From: Nageia nagi
Taxonomy: Eukaryota > Pinophyta
Assembly (NCBI GenBank): GCA_050084985.1
Contig: JBITNC010000001.1
Location: 29,574,001-29,638,000 of the forward strand
Direction of reading: 5' to 3'
Length of the DNA stretch: 64,000 bases
This document shows, piece by piece, positions 57,193 to 64,000 of the stretch (the stretch's first letter is position 1; every line of letters begins with the position of its first letter). The notes beneath the pieces are model-generated. The model did not search any database. It had not been told where the DNA came from and was given only the letters and a program-made list of their open reading frames with translations. Both the position numbers and the translations under genes were made by a program.

Positions 57193-57659
57193 AAATATTT
57201 TTGGATTTACTATATATGCTATAATAGTAGTTTTATTTATTGTATATGTAGAATTTACCTTACAAATTGCATGCTCTATGTTATGGTATGGTAGCCACAC
57301 ATATGTTACCAATAACTCTCATGAAAATGGAGGAGTTATCATTTCTATGGAAACTAGTTAGAAATATAGTTTTGTTTCTTGAGGAAATGACCCATACCAA
57401 CATGGAGTCTAGATCTTACTTGAATTAGGTAGTATATTTTGGGATTATCAATATGTACACCTCCATGAAAGTATATGAAAGATGCACATTTTAGAAATGT
57501 TGTACTCTATCATTACCTACTATGATTTGGCTCATTTATATGGTTGTTAAAGCATCAAACAAATTGATTTAGGTTCCCAATAGGTGGGCCTCTAGAGAGT
57601 GACATACTTGGTTCTTTATGAAAAATAAATTTGGGTTTTTTATCCTAACATGTATTTTT
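57193..57659. other. Unclassified DNA
   Basis: AT-rich with no frame or repeat recognised. It could hold the 5' part of the LINE endonuclease region. Confidence 0.4.
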
Positions 57660-57895
57660 CTTCAAAATAGTTCCTTGAACATTTTTGATACACATCGTCT
57701 AACTATCAAGCTAACAAATTTTAAATTCTAAAAAGACTTGATAGAGCTATTCTTTCATGCCAATGTGATTTTTCTTTCACCAAACGAATCCCCTTCTTCC
57801 CATTTATTGAAATAATTCTAGGCATGATGACTTCAAATCACTCTCCCATTAGTTTTTCTATCTCTGCAGCCTCACTACCTGAATGTGTAGTTTTT
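57660..57895 (+). pseudogene. LINE endonuclease C-terminal piece
   Basis: Plus strand reads LDRA.LSCQCDFSF, then a PFFPFIE stretch, then TSNHSPISF, matching the end of an L1-type apurinic endonuclease (LDR...SDH.PI). It is followed by the RT part at 58635 once the solo LTR is removed. Broken by stops. Confidence 0.65.
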
Positions 57896-58629
57896 AAAGA
57901 GTTTCAATACAACTCAACATTCATATTTCCCAATACAGATTCACATTCCTAAATCTATATTATTGCAAAACACCATTAAACAACATTAACATTTATAGAT
58001 TTGTGATAAGAATGTATATTGAAACTGAAATAATATTTTTATTGATGCTTAAATGGTGATTGACATTTTTTCAAATACTTTACATGCAAATTACAATACC
58101 AAAATGGTGGATCTCATAGATCCATACTCCAGTATGCCTCAATCTTCCTAAAACTTGAAGGAACACATGTATTTATACTATGCCAAAGGTCTGGAATGAT
58201 CTTAGATGTTATTACAACCAAAAAGAAACTAAAATTAACTAAAATTAACTTTATAAATCACCAATAACTCCCATAACTCTCACAAGTAAAAAGTGGGGGC
58301 ATTTCTAAAATGCATCCACATTTCTAAAATGTATTCACTTTTATTTCTAATGAAACACAAAGGGTCAAGGCATTTCTAGGTAGATAATGATAATTTACCA
58401 AAAAATAGCCATAATGGTTTCTAATCCTTAAGAAATTATAGGCATGTGTATACTTTTAAAAAGGTATCTTCAAAAAATATCCAATACAAAAAGAATCAAC
58501 TCAATTGGATATCTCCATAAAAAGTTATACCTCCTCAAAGTTGAATGATCTAATTGAACTAGTCCAATTGGCAGAGAATTGGAAATGCAAGTTTATAATT
58601 TGGTCTTCAATCAAGATAAAATTCCAACA
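57896..58629 (-). repeat. Probable solo LTR inside the LINE
   Basis: On minus it begins tgttggaattttatcttg and ends aaaactaca, about 734 bp. Flanks gaatg (57891-57895) and caatg (58630-58634) differ by one base, as an old TSD would. A TATA-like gtataaata is on minus near 58170-58178. LINE similarity exists on both sides. No internal retrotransposon sequence is present. Confidence 0.5.
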
Positions 58630-58634
58630 CAATG

Positions 58635-61200
58635 ATATTATAAGTCTCAATTTTTTTTGAATACCTCTTTTCTTCACCACCTAGCTTTGTTATGTCATAT
58701 TTAATGAGTATGGAACTTAGTTCCTTGATCCAATGGAGATTCTGATTAGATTGAATGACGAAATGATAAAATATTTTGCACCATCGCTTTGCTCCATAAC
58801 CTAGAAAAGAAAGCTATTCAGCTATAGCATTTCTCCCTTAATTTATATGATGAAATTTCCAAAGCTTCTATCCTCCTAGAGGCCAACCCCTTTGATCCTG
58901 ACATATAGTCCCACTTAGCATAAATTTGACATGAACTCAAAGTGGCTAACTTGTATGATGCCAAAGGAGCTCAAAGTAGAGCATGCATTCATTAGCTCAA
59001 GATTGAAAATTAGGTCTCAAAAGAATTATTTAAACACCTTCAACCACCTATGAAATACACCCAATTCAAAACCCTTTTGGATAATGGTGTAAGGCTCACC
59101 TCCTTGTTAGATATTGCTACAAACCTTTACTAAGTATTAACCCAAGTTTTCTTGGCTTAGTCATATACACATGAGAGGAATTTAACCTTTATTAGTTGCA
59201 ATGATGTAATTAATTTCAACCTTAAAAGGATCAAATAATATCTCATGAATCTTTTTTATCTTTATTCAAGTTGGCTTAGGCCCTCTCACAAATGGTAAAG
59301 GGTAAGGCACTTAGTATTGATGGTTTTCCATGTGAATTTTCTAAATCTTGTTGGGAATCTATGGGTCTTGATTTGTATTAGGTGTATCTAGAATCCATGA
59401 GACTCAACTCTCTTGGTCCCCTTATCAATAAGGGGAATATCAAATTCATTCCTAAACTAAAAGATTAAGTAATCATCACTAATTTGAGGACTATCACATT
59501 CCTAAATGTAAGCTACAAGATTATAGTGAAAGCTTTAGCATTTGTATTTGACCCTTGCTTCCTTTAATTGTATGAACATAATAAATATGCTTCATTCAAG
59601 TTATATATATTCTTGATAATATCTTGGTGGTTTATAAAGCAATGGAGTGGGAAAAATTATCAAACCAATATACCCTTTTCATCAAAATTGATTTCGAGAA
59701 AATATATGATAGGATTGAGTGGATATTTATTTTTTCAATGCTAGAAACTCTTGGCATTGGTCCTCATTTTATTTCCATAGTGTGAATGTTATTTTAGGAT
59801 GCTTTTTTAGTCCTTTCACTCAATAATTCATAAAATGAAGTGATATGATTATTCCATTACATTAGTCAAGGTTTTCCTTTGGCCCCTTTTTTGTACATTC
59901 TAATTGTAGAAGTATTTGGTTACCTTCTTTCCAAATAAGCCTCCCTTGTACTTATTATGGGAATAACTTTGCCTAGCAATGTAGGGCAAATGATTAATGA
60001 TCACTTCACTAATGACTATTTTCAAAGCCTCTAGTTCCAACATACAATGGAAAAAAATCTCATGTTATAGATAATATTCACTGACTCAACCCAATTGGTT
60101 TGACCAATTTCAATGGCATTGGATATTGCCTAGGGAAATTTTTAATTTTATTAACATTCCATTTGCCTTTCAAGACTTCCTACCATAATTATGAGATCAT
60201 GTTTTTTACAAAGTAGAAAATAAATTGGAATATTGAATCTCCAAAAAGATTCCCTTAGCAGGGAAGTTTCAAATTTTCTCTAAGATTATAACTTCCACAC
60301 ATGTGTACTATTACTCACATTAGGTCTCTTAATAGGCTTGTTATAATAATCTAGAAAATCTTTTGGGGGATTTTTTTATCATCCACTAGCTCGGACTAGA
60401 AAGGTTTTCATAGAGTGCCATGGTCCACATGTTATTTTCTTAGAGAAGCTGGTGGAATGGGTTTGATGGATTATAGAAGGTAGGGCACTACTTACATGCA
60501 AAGTGGATTCTAAAAGATTTCAAAGGATTGGAATTCTAGAAAGTGCTCATAAGAAATTTTATTTTATTGGGTATTCCATTAAATTGCAAAGCATAGGTAG
60601 GCATGGATTTTCCCTCCTTGGTTTTAACACCAATATATATAAATTCTAGGCTCTTTTGTTATTTGAAGCATATGGAAATCTTGCCAATAATTTAGTCCAT
60701 GGATTACTTACAAGGAAGCAAGTTCCCATTAGGGATTCTCTATTAATTCATTGAAAATTTGGTGGTCATCATTTTTTAAGATTCAAAGTTTGCCATTAGC
60801 TCGATTCCCTTACGTGCATGCTTAGAAATTTTGTTAAGGGGGATTTTTACAATTGTAGATTTTTTTCCATGCATACCAGGGAATAGATACCCTAGGATAC
60901 TTTCAAATGCATTTTTTTTTGAACTATGTGGATAAGTCTACCTATGAGGTAGTTAGTGGCAACATTCCTTTAGCTTGATGAAAACATTTGGCATGGCATG
61001 GCAATATCCCACTGCTAAACTACAAAGCTAAACTTGGTTATAATTACCTTTCACCAAATTTCTCTATAGTCCCAAATATTAATGAAAAGTGGGATCTCAT
61101 CTCCACTCATACATGTTAGAAATATCACTTTTAGATAATTGGTTTTCCTATTTGGAACCCAAAAAAGCCTTTTTACATAGAGTGTTTTATGTCACAATGA
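58635..61200 (+). pseudogene. L1-type LINE reverse transcriptase relic
   Basis: The decayed frame follows the plant L1 order. Near 58860-59000 it reads ANPFDPDI, ELKVANLYDAKGAQSRA. Around 59290-59420 lie KGKALSIDG and FFKSCW-like pieces. The most telling stretch is 59650-59790: LFIKIDFEKIYDRIEWIFIFSMLETLGIGPHFIS. It is followed by ISQGFPLAPFLYILIVEVFGYLL (59860-59935) and a FTNDY piece in the position of the (F/Y)ADD box. Frames change often and stops are frequent. The 3' end and poly-A were not found; similarity fades near 61200. Confidence 0.78.
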
Positions 61201-61627
61201 TCCATATTTAAAAGATTAAATTTAAATTTAATCCTTCTCAAGATCAATTCATACTCAATAAAATCAAGTTCTTGCAACAAGAATATTTAGAGAATTAAAA
61301 TTAGAACCATGTGTTAAATTAGAGAGAAACACAAATCACACCACATAGAGACAAATCAATTACCCTAGTTCACCAATGTGGGCTACATCCAGCAACAAAA
61401 TATCTCTTAAATCAATAGGTGAAATGATGTAAAATTACCTCCATAGTCCTTCGAATTTCTTCTCACATTCATCCAAAAACCACATCTCTAAAATACATAG
61501 AAAATTACTCTCCAACTCTCTACAATCCTTCTCCCATAATACCTCCAAATTGCCTCTTTTTATAAGAGAAATATAGGCTCAATTTTGTAGTGTTTTACAA
61601 CAAGAAGTAACTATAAAAATATTATTT
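61200..61627 (-). repeat. Probable 3' LTR of the minus-strand gypsy
   Basis: It lies directly after the gypsy coding end. A TATA-like cttataaaaag on minus at 61556-61566 and promoter-like composition support an LTR. Borders are not fixed because the 5' LTR is outside the window. Confidence 0.45.
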
Positions 61628-64000
61628 TCACATACACAATATTTCTTTATGTAGGTGTTGGCCCTTCACAATGATATGCCACACTTGTGTTTGCCACTGA
61701 GTTGATCTTTTCTTCTTTTTCAATACTACATCTTCAATAAAAATACTTATGTGCTTAGGGGCTAAATCATCAACTATCAGTAACATAATCCCTACATCTT
61801 TTGTAACCAAATATAGTTCATACAACTTCAAATTCTCAACATTCTCAAATGAATAACTCTACATATAAGGTGGAAGGTCTAATTGGAATGCATAATCACC
61901 AACTTGTGCAATAATAGTGAATGGGCCATACCTTATTGGTTTCAATATCTTCCCCTTACCATGTTGTCTCTCCTTCCTAAGATGAAGCTATACTAGATCC
62001 CCAACTTGAAACTTGTGATCCATTGTACAATGATCATGCCTTTCCTTATACTTAGCCTGACTCTTCTCCAATTATTCTTGCACCCTTTGATAAAATGAAT
62101 TTTATCTCTCAATAAAATTCTTGGCTTGCTCCTTCTCATTATGAAGAATTCCATATTCATTACTAGAAAGAGCAAAAGCCATATTGAAAGGTGACTTTTG
62201 CAAGTAACCAAAACATATCTCAAAAGGAGATTTACTAGTAGAAGAGTGCAAAGCTTGATTATATGCATTTTGTATATAACTAAAATGTTCATCCAAAGTC
62301 TTAGGATGATTACCATAATAACCTCATAAAAGATGTACCACTATCTTCTTTACCACTTTAGTTTGCCCATCTATTTGTGGATGAAACATTGTGCTCCTCT
62401 TTAACTTAATGTCCATCATTTCCCATAAATAAGTGCAAAATTTACCAAGAAACTTGGAATCCGTATTAGAAATCATGGAAGTTGTAAGACCAAAATGTAT
62501 CCACACATAAGTAAATAAAACATTAACTTCTTCTTGGTCTATGATAGTCTTTTTACATGGCATCAAAATACACATTTTACTAACTCAATCCATAACCACA
62601 TACAAATAATCATATCCAATCTTGTAAATAGGAAAACCTCCAAAAAAATATATGGAAATGCTTTCCCATGGTTATGTAAGAACCGATAATGGCATGTAGA
62701 GGCCAAGATTCCTATTATTTGATTTTCTAACAGTGCATAACATACAACTTTGGATATATATAGATACATTTTCTTGCATTTTAGGCCAATAACAATATAT
62801 TTGCAAATTATCATGATTTTTTCAAATACCAAAGTGTCTTGAAATATGAGAAGTGTGAGCTTCCCTAATAATATCATTCCTCTCACCATTAGGAATACAA
62901 TTATTGCCTAAATGAAAAAGTAATCCATCATGCATGTGAAAGTCAATATTTCCATTTTCATTACCATGACTCAATATATGATAGATACTTTGAAAATTAG
63001 GATCATCATCATAGTGTTGTTTATAACCTTCATGTATCAAAGAACTATTTTGCAAGATTATACAAACTGCTACAATAGGAGGTCTAGACAACATATCAAC
63101 AATCTTATTTTGTGAACCCTTTTTATACTTAATCACCAAATGAAATTGTTGCAAAAATTCCATCTAACAAAAATGTCTTGATTGTTGCAATTTAGATTAT
63201 GATTGAAGATATTGTAAGGGTTGATGATCTGTATGTATTATTGTCTCTTTACCCATCAAATAATGTTTCCATTTTTTAACTCTTTCAACTAATGCAATTA
63301 ACTCTTTATCATAAGTGGGATAATTTCTTACCACACTATTAAATATCTCAGAGTGATAATAAACAAGATATTTATACTATGACAAAAATGCACCCATAGC
63401 ATAATCTCTTGCATCAATTTAAATTTTAAAATATTATTGAATATTAGGAAAAGAAAATATTGGAGCATTACTAATTTTTCTTTTAAGCAAATCAAAAGCA
63501 TATTTTTATTTTCCTCCCCACTCAAACCTATGATTCTTCCCTTTAATAACATGGAGTGGAGAATCCATAAAAGAAAAATTAGAAATAAACTTATGATGAT
63601 ATTACACAGCCCCAAGAAACCTCCTTATTTCTATCACATTAGTGGGTGTAGGCTACTACACAACAACCTCTACTTCGATAGGATCTATCTTCAATTGGCC
63701 TTCACCTACAATATGGCCTAAATAGATTAAGCTTTTCCTTACAAACTCACACTTAAAAATTTTAAAAAGACTTTAAATTCCCTTACTACTTCAAAGAATA
63801 TACAAATGTGCATAAAATGATCTTTCCAATCATTGCTATAAATAAGAATATCATCTATATATACAATAATAAAATAATCAAGAAAGAGTCTCAAAACCTC
63901 ATTCATCACTCTCATAAAAGTAGTAGGAGAATTGCATAAACCAAATGATAAAACCAACCACTCATAGAATCCTTATTTATTTTTGATAGCATTTTTCCAA
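61628..64000 (-). pseudogene. Gypsy RT-RNase H-integrase-chromodomain relic (runs off window)
   Basis: On minus from the right edge: RT with [19 protein letters not shown] and the catalytic YIDDILIYS (63957-63739), RNase H (63615-63328), the linker FHLVIKYKKGSQNKIVDMLSRPP and integrase HHCC region (63163-62822), core pieces TRLDMIICMW and FGLTTSMISNTDSKFLG with STMFHPQIDGQTKVV (62889-62324), then YNQALHSSTSKSPFEICFGY (62296-62102). The tail 61831-61628 (VLKKKKRSTQWQTQVWHIIVKGQ) resembles a degraded chromodomain, which would make it a chromovirus. Several frameshifts are present. The 5' part is beyond position 64000. Confidence 0.86.

Overview
This window reads as nuclear intergenic DNA of a seed plant with a large, repeat-rich genome. 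The evidence is plant-type Ty1/copia and Ty3/gypsy LTR retrotransposons with tRNA-iMet-like primer sites, a CACTA (En/Spm) transposase, an L1-type LINE, and remnants of plant-specific pentatricopeptide-repeat (PPR) coding sequence. Base composition is AT-rich throughout. A gymnosperm is a reasonable guess from the dense, old, nested elements, but the sequence does not prove it. I see no intact host gene. Almost every coding stretch is broken.

Layout. 1-6990: a CACTA tnp2 transposase relic (minus strand), split by a complete copia element (copia-1, 1370-6690, TSD tatcc). 7070-7378: a 21-bp-period minisatellite just upstream of the tnp2 start. 8459-13043: shuffled PPR-derived fragments, first on plus (with a 227-bp tandem array), then on minus (with a 111-bp array), with a pair of tRNA-like units between. 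13045-29913: a four-level nest. The PPR relic is interrupted by a minus-strand Tat-like gypsy. The left LTR of that gypsy is interrupted by copia-2 (13122-21287, TSD ccatg). The gag of copia-2 is interrupted by a short LTR element (14178-17173, TSD gtaaa).

The innermost element is the most interesting object here. It has 315-bp LTRs, a primer site and a polypurine tract, but no protease, integrase or reverse transcriptase. It carries an uninterrupted 567-codon frame that begins with a truncated copia gag and continues into a long acidic, Cys/Glu-rich region that I do not recognise.

29914-34221: the displaced end of the PPR relic, a gypsy 3' end with a long LTR-like stretch, and an 883-bp insert of different composition flanked by 7-bp repeats. 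34222-42846: a pair of 489-bp LTRs enclosing non-coding DNA and a decayed copia pol (copia-3), with duplicated flanking blocks that simple insertion does not explain. 43045-49560: a decayed chromovirus-type gypsy cut by a 100-N assembly gap, followed by a long decayed reading frame of unknown type. 49560-57192: LTR-like and tandem-repeat DNA, a Tat-like LTR with primer site, a minus-strand copia relic (copia-4) and a copia 3' end with one LTR. 57660-61200: a decayed L1-type LINE holding a probable solo LTR. 61200-64000: a minus-strand gypsy with RT, RNase H, integrase and chromodomain-like tail, running off the window end.

Functionally the elements do not cooperate in a host pathway. The nonautonomous element would depend on enzymes of a full-length copia relative. 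LTR divergence agrees with nesting order: inner LTRs differ at about 8 of 315 positions by eye, while the enclosing copia-2 LTRs differ at clearly more sites.
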